Part shown: piece after piece, positions 52,005-61,186 of the stretch | How positions within the stretch are numbered: the first letter of the stretch is position 1 | Layout of the letters: the number at the start of each line of letters is the position of its first letter | Assembly (NCBI GenBank): GCA_011605725.1 | Contig: JAAOZP010000012.1 | Location: 1 to 64,000 of the forward strand | Reading direction: 5' to 3' | Length of the DNA: 64,000 bases | DNA from: Nitrososphaerota archaeon | Lineage (GTDB): Archaea; Thermoproteota; EX4484-205; JAAOZP01 | Notes under the pieces: generated by a model | The model's input: the letters and a program-made list of their open reading frames with translations, nothing else | What the model was told of the DNA's origin: nothing | Database searches by the model: none | Translations under genes and position numbers: made by a program

Positions 52005-53222
52005 ATGTCCAGCCCAATTAATGGTGAGAAGAGTACGGTTGAGAAGCGAATTTCATGGTGGCTTGAAGCAAGATTCGGCATGTTCATCCATTGGGGGCTC
52101 TACGCGATTCCAGCACGTGGAGAATGGGTCATGTATTGCGAGCGAATACCTAAGGACGAGTATGCCCTTCTAGCTCAAAAGTTCAACCCTAAAAAGTTTG
52201 ACGCGGACAAATGGGTTGCGCTCGCTAAACAGGCGGGGGCCAAATACATGGTTTTAACCACGAGGCACCACGACGGCTTCTGCCTATGGGACAGCAGTGT
52301 CTCCGACTTCACATCTGTCAAGACAGCCGCTAAAAGGGATTTTGTCGCAGAGTATGTGGAGGCATGTCGGAAAGCAGGTATGCGCATCGGCTTCTACTAC
52401 TCATTGCTAGACTGGCGTTGGCCAGCTTATTGGGATGGGCCTGAGAAGAACCCGGAGGGTTGGAAAGAGTTCCGGAACTATGTTCACGCCCAAGTCAGAG
52501 AGCTCATGACCAACTATGGGAAAATAGATATACTGTGGTACGACGGCGCTTGGCCTCATAGCCCAGAAGCATGGGGGTCTGAACAGCTTAATGCGATGGT
52601 TCGCAGCCTCCAACCGGAAATCATAATAAACAACAGGTCTGGATTACCGGAGGATTTCGACACTCCTGAACAACGCATAGAAAGATCCCTTAGGCCTTGG
52701 GAAGCATGCATGACTATAGATGATCTCTGGTGGGGCTATCATCCTGGCGACCCAAATCTGAAATCTCCAATGCAGCTTGTGAGAAGTCTGGTTAAATGCG
52801 TCTCGGGAAACGGGAATTTTCTGCTGAACGTTGGACCTAAAGCAGACGGCACCATTCCACCAGAGCAAGCAGCCAGAATGAGAGCTATTGGAAGATGGTT
52901 GCGGCGAAACGGCGAGTCAATATATGGCGCTGGGGCCGCTCCATTCCAACAGCCTCATTTGGGTCAAGTCACTATGAAAGGCAGTAAAGTGTATGTGCAC
53001 GTTATGTTCTGGCCTGGAAGAGAAATGTGCGTAGCCGGGATTAAAAACAGGGTTTTAAAAACATACATGTTGGCAAGTGGGAAAAAACTCCTTTTCGAGC
53101 AAAAGGAAGACCGTCTTTTCATACGTGGACTACCCTTACGCGCACCAGACCCTATAGACACCGTTGTCGTCTTAGAAATAGAAGGAGAGCCTGAGGTCGC
53201 CCCGCCATCATTCTGGAAGTGA
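52005..53222 (+). CDS. GH29 alpha-L-fucosidase
   Basis: 405 residues, no signal peptide. GH29 barrel: RFGMFIHWGLYAIPA, AKYMVLTTRHHDGFCLWDS, RIGFYYSLLDWR, and the nucleophile Asp in IDILWYDGAW; then a C-terminal beta domain. Normal length for the catalytic plus beta module. Releases L-fucose from glycans; an intracellular form implies uptake of fucosylated oligosaccharides. Complements the fucose-isomerase-like gene at 41168. Confidence 0.9.
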   Translation: MSSPINGEKSTVEKRISWWLEARFGMFIHWGLYAIPARGEWVMYCERIPKDEYALLAQKFNPKKFDADKWVALAKQAGAKYMVLTTRHHDGFCLWDSSVSDFTSVKTAAKRDFVAEYVEACRKAGMRIGFYYSLLDWRWPAYWDGPEKNPEGWKEFRNYVHAQVRELMTNYGKIDILWYDGAWPHSPEAWGSEQLNAMVRSLQPEIIINNRSGLPEDFDTPEQRIERSLRPWEACMTIDDLWWGYHPGDPNLKSPMQLVRSLVKCVSGNGNFLLNVGPKADGTIPPEQAARMRAIGRWLRRNGESIYGAGAAPFQQPHLGQVTMKGSKVYVHVMFWPGREMCVAGIKNRVLKTYMLASGKKLLFEQKEDRLFIRGLPLRAPDPIDTVVVLEIEGEPEVAPPSFWK

Positions 53223-53239
53223 AGAGAAACACTTATGAT

Positions 53240-53992
53240 TCAGAAAACTATTCCAAGCCTTTTCCTCTCACCAACGACGTGTTCAGCCACATCCATCACT
53301 GGGGCAACCCATATCTCGTCACGACGTTCATACAGGAATCTTAAAAACCCCGATAGGTCTTCATAAGCAACGGGTAGATGACCCTCATCAATACCGTGAA
53401 AAGTGAATATTGCCCACCTGCCCTCGTGAACAGTCTTAACGGTTAAGCCTATCATTTCTTCGCATCTCATCCGGTCAGCCGGCCATGACCATAGCTCATG
53501 CAGGTCGCAGGCAAGCGGTGAATTAGAATAACCCCTCTCTCCGTAAGCCCTAGCTGCTAGGAAGATTTCAGCTACAATCGGCACGTAGCTCCTCTTGTTC
53601 AAGCCCCTGCCGACGCTTGTTTGATAACAAGGGTAAGCGAAAGTTCGGCTACCGTTAGGTATTAGGCTTCTTATTCTTTCATGAGCCTTAACAATGTCTA
53701 GGCGAATATCCTCTAGAGTCATGTTCTCCAATCCTCTGCAGCCAGGATCACCTGGAAAATTGCATGAACAGGGATGCGTAACACTGTGGTTACCTATTTC
53801 ATGGCCACGGTCAGCAACATCCCTCCATGCTTTCAAAGCATTCTCATAACCGTCTCCAGGATTTATGTAGAATGTTGCCTTAAAACCGAATCGCTCGAGC
53901 AGGGGTACGCCCAAACGCAATTGCGAAGGCAAACCGTCGTCGAAAGTCAGTGAGACAGCTCCTTTAAACCTGCTCGGCCAATTAAACCTCAT
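53240..53992 (-). CDS. Polysaccharide deacetylase (CE4, NodB-like)
   Basis: 250 residues. NodB motifs: SLTFDDGLPS (catalytic Asp and metal Asp), GHEIGNHSVTHPC (two metal His), RTFAYPCYQTS. A cluster CSCNFPGDPGC in between is unusual and could hold a disulfide or metal. No signal peptide visible. Removes acetyl groups from GlcNAc-type sugars. Ends 18 bases from the fucosidase gene, converging. Confidence 0.85.
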   Translation of the reverse strand: MRFNWPSRFKGAVSLTFDDGLPSQLRLGVPLLERFGFKATFYINPGDGYENALKAWRDVADRGHEIGNHSVTHPCSCNFPGDPGCRGLENMTLEDIRLDIVKAHERIRSLIPNGSRTFAYPCYQTSVGRGLNKRSYVPIVAEIFLAARAYGERGYSNSPLACDLHELWSWPADRMRCEEMIGLTVKTVHEGRWAIFTFHGIDEGHLPVAYEDLSGFLRFLYERRDEIWVAPVMDVAEHVVGERKRLGIVF

Positions 53993-54295
53993 AACACGGC
54001 ATTTTCAAGCAATGCTTTAAAAACTTAACCAGGACCTTTTTCAAACGATTTTTACAACGCCTTGCTACTCGTTGAAAGGAAGATTCTGGAAACGTGCAAG
54101 TCTCCCCCTTAAATCTTTTTCCAAGCATAACTGAAACCATTACGAGGCGCAGGGGAGGCTGACATTTAAGCCCAGTAGAAAAATGTTTTTGAAGCGTTTT
54201 TAATAGTCTCAGGACACCGGCTTGTCAAGGGCATTTGGAAACACGCTTTTTCAACAAAATTTATAACAAGGTTTTTCCCACCTACTCTCAGAAGT

Positions 54296-57200
54296 ATGAA
54301 ATACTGGAGAAACAGTAGAACGATTTTTACTATTCTAGTATTAGCATTAACCCTCCTAACGCTGCCTCTCGAAACCAGTCTTACGAATTGGCATAATATA
54401 GATGGGAAAAAGGCGTTCTCCCAAAGAAGCATGGTAATCGGTGCCGTAGCCTCACCAGTGGTCTCAATGCGCGTAAAAGTTCTGAACGCTTTAACTGGTG
54501 AAGCAATTCCAAACGCTACTTTAATAATTCTGGATTTAAAGAATCCTAGAAGGCCGGAAATAGGTCAAAGCATTTTCTTCACCAACGCGGATGGAGAGTA
54601 TGATGTTCCAGAGGAAATTGTAAAACCTGGAAGAACCTACTGGGTTTACGCTTACAAGGGGGATCTTAAGGAGAAGAGGATGGATTTCGTACCGGTTAAA
54701 AAAGAGGTTCGAGTCGGGGAAACCGGCAGTATTGAAGTGACTCTTTCACTGGTTCCAGGCGCACTAGTAGAATTGGAGAGCGTTCCATATATTGTTCAAG
54801 CATCAAGCCTTCAAGAGGGCAACATGATAATAAGAGTCATAGTGAAACAGAAGGGTTTCAATTTCTCGCTAATCACTGACTACGGGGACGCGATAGACGT
54901 TTTCTACCTGGGGCTGGACAGGAAAATGATCCCGGTTCCGTCTGGAACACCTTTCGAGCTTGAGGTCAGCGTCTCGCTTGTATTGCGGGAACGTGAACGA
55001 GTATCGGAAATTTTCTACATTATGAACGGGACGCAACCCTTCATCATGCCGCAGAGAGGTTACGCAACTGTTAAAATTTCAGAGTACAGTCTAAGAAGGG
55101 GTTTGGAATATGTGAAATCAGCTCTAGTAGGAGTTTCTTCAAAGGTTGACGAGGCGCAGGAAATCGGCTTCACGGTTTTCGAGGAGAGGCGTGTACTGGG
55201 GCATGCAAACCAGAAACTAGTGGAGGCCAGCACTCTACTGTCAAACGCGAAAACAGATGAAGACTTCGAAAAAACCTGGTTTACACTCCGGGAAATACTT
55301 GGAGAAATAAATTTCGTAGCCACGATGATAGAAAGCAAGTATCTGGTTGGAAAGACTAATGCGGTTTACCTCTCCGCAGTAATCGTGATATTCAGCACTG
55401 TTCTCGCATTCTTCTTCTTTGAGAAAACCATGTTAAAAATTGTTTCATTAGCCGTCATCTACGTAGTGTTATTGGGAGCAATGTATTTTATAAACCCAGG
55501 TACTCACGTTGTAATCGATGAAAACCTTCCCCTCTTCTCTTGGACGGCAGCAGTATCCTTCATCATAACCTCCACAATTGTCTTCGGCATTCCACGCATC
55601 TGGAAGGAGAGAAATATTGAGGGAGAGGTTCAATGGAGAAGCGCCATTTCAGTAATATTCTCAATGAGTAAGCGTCAGATAAAACGCAAAAAAATACGTG
55701 GCTTCTTCACAATATTTTCAATATGCATGCTTATTTTAGCGTTCACCGCTCTAACCACCTTTGGAACAGCCTTCGGAATAATTTCTAGAAGGTTGGAGGG
55801 AACTCCGTCTTCAGACGGTTTCCTCATAAAGCGCATGGTTAACGGCTCGTCGCTGATCTTCTCCCCCTTGGGGGCAGGGGATGCTCAAGTCCTCATGAAG
55901 ATAGTGCCCGCGATTGATGTGGCTCCAAGGATGAAAAGCGTTCCGCGGTATGAGCCGGTTGCTAGACTCATAAACCCGGCCACTGGCAACAGTCATCCTA
56001 TTTACGGTGTGCTCGCCATATCGCCAGGAAACGAAGCCCTCTACACAATGCTCGACGAGATGGTTGAGGGTAGTTATTTAAGCGATGAGGCGTATGGTGA
56101 AGCAATCGTAGGATTTGGAACACTAAACAGACTAGGTTTAAAAGTAGGCAGCAATGTCACGCTAGAAATACCGGGTACTACGATAACGGAAACCATGGTA
56201 ATCAAGGGCTTTATCAGGGACGAAGAGTATGAGAGGCTAACGGATGTTGACGGCAGCCCTCTCGGCCCCGCACGTCTCCTTCAAGACGGTTCGGCGAGAA
56301 GATGCAACAGTTCAGAGATAATAGTGATTAACCTTGAGACTGCGAAGAGAATTCAGGAGAAGATCAACAGTCTTTATGGTGCGAACGCCCCTCAGCTCGT
56401 CGTTCCCTCCGAGATACTTTTCAGGCTGAGAGACTCGGAAGACGTGGGGGCAATTGTCAGAAGCATTATTTTCTTCTTTAACTACGATGTCTTTGTCTCA
56501 TCTAAAGGCGTAGCGAACTACTACTATATTGGTTCGTATATAGAGTTCGGCGGGGCTGCGGAGCTGCTGATTCCACTAGTGATGGTTGTATTAAGCATAG
56601 GCATGGTTATGGTCAACAGTGTCTACGAGCGTGAGAGAGAAATAAAGACTCTTTCAACACTCGGGTTAAACCCGACCCACATAGGATTAATGTTTGTTGC
56701 TGAAGCAATAATAATGGGAATGGTTGGAGGAAGCATAGGATACTTGACCGGGTTAGGCTTTTATAGAACCATGGTTTTCATAGGACAGAACCTTTTAGAA
56801 AACCTCATGGTCAGAGAGAAACTGGAGTGGTGGTGGAGCGCACTGGGATTTGTTTTCGCAATAGCCGTCTCAGTATTCTCGGCTGCAAGACCTGCAGCCC
56901 TAGCTATCCGCACTTACACACCGTCGATGGTGAAGAAGGTCAGGAGAACGGAGGAACAACGGAAGGAGCGGAAGGAGAAAATATTCAGGGTTTTCCAGGC
57001 GAGAAGCGTCAGTATGCCTGTGAAAATACTGGTTAACGAGAAAGAGTTCTTCACAGGCTTCCTGATTGACCACTTAAACCAGTTGAGGACGGGTTATAAG
57101 GAGAGAATCGAAAACGTTGAGGATGTTCCGGAAGAAGCGGATTCTAAAGGCATGCTTACGAAAACCGTAAGATTCAACTATTATGTGGGACCGGTTGGGA

Positions 57201-57391
57201 CCAAGAACGGGACGAAGAATAGCCTGGTTTTAACCAAGACCCCAGCTGAGGAATACTACAGGGTTACACTTGTTACAGAGCCAACATCGCCAGGGATTCC
57301 GGAGAGCACAATAGATAGAACGGTTGAATACGTCCATTGGATTCTAATGCTATGGGTTAAGGAAAAGAAGAGAATAATGGGTTCGGCTTAA
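54296..57391 (+). CDS. Very large FtsX/MacB-like permease with extracytoplasmic regulatory-like domain
   Basis: 1031 residues. Signal or anchor helix at residues ~10-27; a carboxypeptidase-regulatory-like beta domain at ~55-150 (LNALTGEAIPNATLIILD, TNADGEYDVPEE); helical region; three membrane helices at ~355-435; then an FtsX unit with a helix at ~470, a large MacB-like outer domain (~500-760), and three helices at ~765-890 with VYEREREIKTLSTLGLNPTHI, the typical FtsX loop. A charged cytoplasmic tail follows. No ATPase gene is adjacent. A TATA box lies ~30 bases before the ATG. Confidence 0.8.
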   Translation: MKYWRNSRTIFTILVLALTLLTLPLETSLTNWHNIDGKKAFSQRSMVIGAVASPVVSMRVKVLNALTGEAIPNATLIILDLKNPRRPEIGQSIFFTNADGEYDVPEEIVKPGRTYWVYAYKGDLKEKRMDFVPVKKEVRVGETGSIEVTLSLVPGALVELESVPYIVQASSLQEGNMIIRVIVKQKGFNFSLITDYGDAIDVFYLGLDRKMIPVPSGTPFELEVSVSLVLRERERVSEIFYIMNGTQPFIMPQRGYATVKISEYSLRRGLEYVKSALVGVSSKVDEAQEIGFTVFEERRVLGHANQKLVEASTLLSNAKTDEDFEKTWFTLREILGEINFVATMIESKYLVGKTNAVYLSAVIVIFSTVLAFFFFEKTMLKIVSLAVIYVVLLGAMYFINPGTHVVIDENLPLFSWTAAVSFIITSTIVFGIPRIWKERNIEGEVQWRSAISVIFSMSKRQIKRKKIRGFFTIFSICMLILAFTALTTFGTAFGIISRRLEGTPSSDGFLIKRMVNGSSLIFSPLGAGDAQVLMKIVPAIDVAPRMKSVPRYEPVARLINPATGNSHPIYGVLAISPGNEALYTMLDEMVEGSYLSDEAYGEAIVGFGTLNRLGLKVGSNVTLEIPGTTITETMVIKGFIRDEEYERLTDVDGSPLGPARLLQDGSARRCNSSEIIVINLETAKRIQEKINSLYGANAPQLVVPSEILFRLRDSEDVGAIVRSIIFFFNYDVFVSSKGVANYYYIGSYIEFGGAAELLIPLVMVVLSIGMVMVNSVYEREREIKTLSTLGLNPTHIGLMFVAEAIIMGMVGGSIGYLTGLGFYRTMVFIGQNLLENLMVREKLEWWWSALGFVFAIAVSVFSAARPAALAIRTYTPSMVKKVRRTEEQRKERKEKIFRVFQARSVSMPVKILVNEKEFFTGFLIDHLNQLRTGYKERIENVEDVPEEADSKGMLTKTVRFNYYVGPVGTKNGTKNSLVLTKTPAEEYYRVTLVTEPTSPGIPESTIDRTVEYVHWILMLWVKEKKRIMGSA

Positions 57392-57507
57392 CACAAACAG
57401 CATAAAGTCGATTTTTAAAACCGCTATGTCAAAATCCTCGAAAGGTAGCTGAAGGCTTCATGAATCATCATAGTCGTTAACCATAAGCTTCAAAACGTGG
57501 GTAAAGA

Positions 57508-57517
57508 AAGTATAAAT
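57508..57517 (+). promoter_or_regulatory. TATA box of the FGGY kinase gene
   Basis: GTATAAATTT about 28 bases before the GTG at 57541, consistent with a leaderless message. The spacer holds AAGCTT twice (around 57522 and 57536), a possible short palindromic operator. Confidence 0.5.
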
Positions 57518-57540
57518 TTAAGCTTAGCACGGAAAAGCTT

Positions 57541-59064
57541 GTGAGCAAAGCTCCATACATCGTTGGAGTTGACCTTGGCACCTCATCCTGTAAGACTGTC
57601 GTTTTCACTCTGGACGGCAGGAGGGTTGCTTCCGCTTCCAGAGAATACCCGATTATTCAGCCTGAGCCAAGGTGGGCGGAGCAGAACCCTCTAGAATGGT
57701 GGAGAGCAGCTGTCGAAACCATATTGGAAAGCCTTAAGAAAGGAGGTATAAAAAGTGAAGAGATAGTTGGCCTGGCTGTTGACTCTCAGAGAGAAGTTGT
57801 AGTGCCGATTGGGGACGATGAGGAAGTACTGTACAATGGCATAATATGGCTCGACGGAAGGACTGGTCCCCAGACGGAAAGGATGAGGAGAATTCTTGAC
57901 CAACAGGAAGTTCTTCGTGTAACAGGCGTGGGGATAAACCCTGTTTTCTCAGCATCCAAGATTCTATGGCTTAAGGAAAACCATCCCAGCGTCTTTTCTA
58001 AGACTAAAGTCTTCCTCTCAGCGAAGGATTTCATAATCTACAAGCTAACCGGGGAGAAAGTCATTGATTACTCCATGGCCTCCAGAACAATGCTTTTCGA
58101 CATTAGGAGGAAAAAATGGTCAGACGAAATATGCTCAGTCCTCGGCATACCTTTAGATAAGCTCCCCATCCCTTTGGAATCCAGCATTGTCGTTGGAGAA
58201 GTATCTTCTAAGGCTTCAGATGAAACATCTCTCCCGCGAGGCCTACCGGTTGTGAATGGTGGAGGAGACAGACCTTGTGAATGTCTTGGTGCAGGAACTA
58301 TTCGAGAAAGGGATGTAAACGTAGGTACTGGGACTGGGTCTGCCTTCGAAGCACCCTTAAGCGAGCCACGTCCTGATTTGAAGGGGAGGATTAACTGTTG
58401 CTGTCACGTGATGCCTGATATGTGGGAGTATGAGGCGGCAATCTCAACGACAGGTGGCGCTCTACGCTGGTTTAAGGATGTTTTCGGAGAGAAGGAGAGG
58501 GCTGAGGCTGAGAGAACCGGTAGGGACCCGTATGATCTGCTGCTTAAAACTGCTTCTGAAACAAGCCCCGGTGCAGACGGCTTAATGTTCTACCCCTATT
58601 TAGCAGGTGCTTTCCCGCCGAGGGTTGACGGTAGAGCTCGCGGCGTATTCTTCGGCATCAGCCTCTTCCACTCAAAAGGGCATTTCGTTAGAGCCATGTT
58701 AGAGGGAGTTGCCTACCATTACATCTTTATGCTCAAGCTTCTAGAGGAGCTCGGCCTTCATATAGTTGAGATAAGCATGGTCGGTGGAGAGACGAGGAGC
58801 GATTTCTGGAACCAGCTTAAGGCAGACGTAACCGGTAGGAGAATAAGGATTCCTGAGGTTGAGGATGCGGCTGCTATGGGAGCAGCCCTGCTTGCAGGAA
58901 TCGGCACAGGTCAGTATGGGAGTGTGAAAAAGGCTGTTGAATCAGCAGTGAAAACAAGAAAAATATACGTACCTAATGCTGAGAATCATTACACCTATTT
59001 AAAGCTGTACAAGAAGTACGAAGCGATATACGCTTACATCTCAAAAGGGTTTGAATTCTACTGA
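57541..59064 (+). CDS. FGGY carbohydrate kinase (xylulokinase/fuculokinase-like)
   Basis: 507 residues from GTG. VGVDLGTSSCKTVVF (phosphate loop), AEQNPLEWW, GIIWLDGRT (substrate pocket), NVGTGTGSAFEAP, and the C-terminal motif MVGGETRSDFWNQLKADVTG with AAAMGAALLAG. Phosphorylates a ketose or polyol with ATP. Xylulokinase-like by overall look; L-fuculose or ribulose are alternatives, and L-fuculose would fit the fucosidase and isomerase in this window. Confidence 0.88.
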   Translation: MSKAPYIVGVDLGTSSCKTVVFTLDGRRVASASREYPIIQPEPRWAEQNPLEWWRAAVETILESLKKGGIKSEEIVGLAVDSQREVVVPIGDDEEVLYNGIIWLDGRTGPQTERMRRILDQQEVLRVTGVGINPVFSASKILWLKENHPSVFSKTKVFLSAKDFIIYKLTGEKVIDYSMASRTMLFDIRRKKWSDEICSVLGIPLDKLPIPLESSIVVGEVSSKASDETSLPRGLPVVNGGGDRPCECLGAGTIRERDVNVGTGTGSAFEAPLSEPRPDLKGRINCCCHVMPDMWEYEAAISTTGGALRWFKDVFGEKERAEAERTGRDPYDLLLKTASETSPGADGLMFYPYLAGAFPPRVDGRARGVFFGISLFHSKGHFVRAMLEGVAYHYIFMLKLLEELGLHIVEISMVGGETRSDFWNQLKADVTGRRIRIPEVEDAAAMGAALLAGIGTGQYGSVKKAVESAVKTRKIYVPNAENHYTYLKLYKKYEAIYAYISKGFEFY

Positions 59065-59087
59065 TAACGAGCTTCTATAAAGATACT

Positions 59088-60275
59088 CTATGATGATTGA
59101 AAATAGTTTGCGAGATCAACCCAAGCTCCTGAAGAATCTAGACAGACATCGGCAAAAACAAGGATTCCTGAAGCTCCTCCCCTCATCGCCCCCTTTACTG
59201 ACTCGACCCACTCCCAGCCAGGCATGTTTCCAGTTCTTGATAACGATCCGCCGACGCAAGGCACGACCAGAATTTCACCATTATTCTTCTCAACCTGCTC
59301 AACTATCATCCTAGTAGTGTCCTCAACCCATTTAACAGGCATTTCGTGATCCCTATGATAAAGCATGGGGCAAACAACGTCGACAAGACCCTGTCTCACC
59401 CACTCGCCCCAGTCGACACCCATGGTCTGCCTGTTCCAATTCAAATCGTAAGAAACGTCAGCTGATAGAGTTATCTCCGGGTTAATCTGTTTGACAGCAT
59501 CCCTGATTTCCCTCAAGAAACCCGTTACGATCTGCACCCTCCAACTTATCCACTCGCTCCTCAAGCTTCCCCCGGCCAGCACGTCTTCAGGCCAGTTCTG
59601 TACCTTTCTGCCGATAAATGATTCAAAAGACTTTTTCGCGCTCTCGCTGAAGTCAGCCTCAATGCCCGGTGGGAAACCGAAATCATCCTCTATGTTTATA
59701 CCGTCAACACCATACTCCTGCACTAGTTCGATAATGTAGGACTTTATATAGTTCCTAGCGCCCTCGCTAGCCGGAGACAAGTAGTACCAGCCGTATGGGT
59801 TAAACGGGCCGTGTGAAAGCTGGTCCTCACCCTTCTCGTTAACTATTCCCCAGTCAGGATGTTGAAGAAGCACCGACCTGCTTGTTCTGAAGCCCAGAAC
59901 CCACGCCCAGACCCTCAGGCCGTTCCTATGGCTTTCTTCAACAACTATTTTCAAAGGATCTTCATCGCTTTCAAAATTATTAAGGTAATCCATGTCAACC
60001 GGAACGATTTTACTCCTGTAGTCAGCCAACCCTCCAGCATGGATTACAAAGGGAAGCACAATATTGAACCCGCTATTCTTGATTTTGCTTATGTAGAATG
60101 TGAGGTTTCTCGCAACAGACCTGTTGGGAAACTCGTACATGTATAGGAATACTCCTCTCACCTCCGGTTTAGGAGGCTCTTCAACCCTCATCATCCTGTT
60201 TAAGAAGAAATATGAAGCAGTCATCAGAAGCACTGTCAGAATTGGAAAAACAAGCATTATGCTTCTCTTAAACAT
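59088..60275 (-). CDS. GHL10-type glycosidase, membrane-anchored
   Basis: 395 residues. N-terminal signal anchor (IMLVFPILTVLLMTASYFF), then a GHL10 TIM barrel: EVRGVFLYMYEF, GFNIVLPFVIHAGG, NGLRVWAWVLGFR, HPDWGIV, VDGINIEDDFGFP (acidic active-site pair) and VCPMLYHR. GHL10 proteins related to E. coli DigH act on denuded peptidoglycan glycan. Exported and placed beside an amidase and a second GHL10-like gene. Confidence 0.82.
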   Translation of the reverse strand: MFKRSIMLVFPILTVLLMTASYFFLNRMMRVEEPPKPEVRGVFLYMYEFPNRSVARNLTFYISKIKNSGFNIVLPFVIHAGGLADYRSKIVPVDMDYLNNFESDEDPLKIVVEESHRNGLRVWAWVLGFRTSRSVLLQHPDWGIVNEKGEDQLSHGPFNPYGWYYLSPASEGARNYIKSYIIELVQEYGVDGINIEDDFGFPPGIEADFSESAKKSFESFIGRKVQNWPEDVLAGGSLRSEWISWRVQIVTGFLREIRDAVKQINPEITLSADVSYDLNWNRQTMGVDWGEWVRQGLVDVVCPMLYHRDHEMPVKWVEDTTRMIVEQVEKNNGEILVVPCVGGSLSRTGNMPGWEWVESVKGAMRGGASGILVFADVCLDSSGAWVDLANYFQSS

Positions 60276-60436
60276 GCAATCTTAAGGGAGGAGACGTTTA
60301 AAAGCTTAATCGATAAATCAACGTGGAAAAGAAAAACCCATATAGCCTGATGATAACGACTGCGGCCAACCCTGTGAAACGCATGCCGATTCTCTAGAAG
60401 AATGAATCTAAATCCTTAGTGTAAGCTTCCGTTGAA

Positions 60437-61105
60437 CTAGCCGGTGGACTGCTCCTCGTAATATTGTTTCACAAGCTCCATAAAGTGCTTCCAATCCCAG
60501 TTCACTCCAGGGTCATAGTGATGACTCTTGCCGCCGCCGACGCTGGGGTCAGAAGGATCTGGAACCTGGTTGTGACCTATTACCCCACTTCCCTGAGTAG
60601 GGTCTGCGGGGGCAAGGCCCTCAGGGTGTTGAAGCGAAACATTATACTTCTTAAGCAAGTAGGCCACCAGCTTAGCGGAAGCCTTATACTCCTCCTCCGT
60701 AAAAATCTTCCGGTCAGCGTAGCCAGCGTGCTCGATACCAATAGAATGCTCGTTGTAAGCCCAGTTGCCAGCGTGCCAAGCAATATCCTTCTCCTTAACC
60801 ATCTGGTAAACCATGCCATCGTAACCAACAATGTAATGCGAAGAAGCCTTAGCCCGAGGATCTTTAAACCAGTTTAATGCAGCCTGCGCATCACCCTCTA
60901 CAACATGAATAATGATCCACCTCACTTTCAACCCGTTAGCCTCCCTATTGCTCTCGGAAAAATTGGACTGGAGAGCTGGCTCCCAGGCGGCTTCAGGATA
61001 ATCTGTAGCCTCAGGTTTCGAGCCCAGCTTGAAAAGGAAAACAACCATGAGAAGTGGAAGAACTAGCGTAAGCAAGAGGAGGGGACGGTTCCTCATTTGA
61101 AGCAA
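60437..61105 (-). CDS. N-acetylmuramoyl-L-alanine amidase (Amidase_2), membrane-anchored
   Basis: 222 residues. N-terminal hydrophobic anchor (LLLLTLVLPLLMVVFLF), then the T7-lysozyme/AmpD fold: zinc His in RWIIIHVVEG, SSHYIVGYDGMVYQMV, AWHAGNWAYNEHSIGIEHAG, and the second zinc His region SHHYDPGVNWDW. The family cuts the bond between MurNAc and the stem peptide of bacterial peptidoglycan, which archaea do not make. It therefore acts on bacteria or their debris, or on an unknown wall polymer. Lies between two GHL10-like genes. Confidence 0.85.
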   Translation of the reverse strand: MLQMRNRPLLLLTLVLPLLMVVFLFKLGSKPEATDYPEAAWEPALQSNFSESNREANGLKVRWIIIHVVEGDAQAALNWFKDPRAKASSHYIVGYDGMVYQMVKEKDIAWHAGNWAYNEHSIGIEHAGYADRKIFTEEEYKASAKLVAYLLKKYNVSLQHPEGLAPADPTQGSGVIGHNQVPDPSDPSVGGGKSHHYDPGVNWDWKHFMELVKQYYEEQSTG

Positions 61106-61186
61106 GATTCTTCACGCCGTATTTAAGAATTCCGTTTTAAAGCGCAATTTTAAATAGTAGTGTCTTCATGTGCTTTTCGAGGAAAA

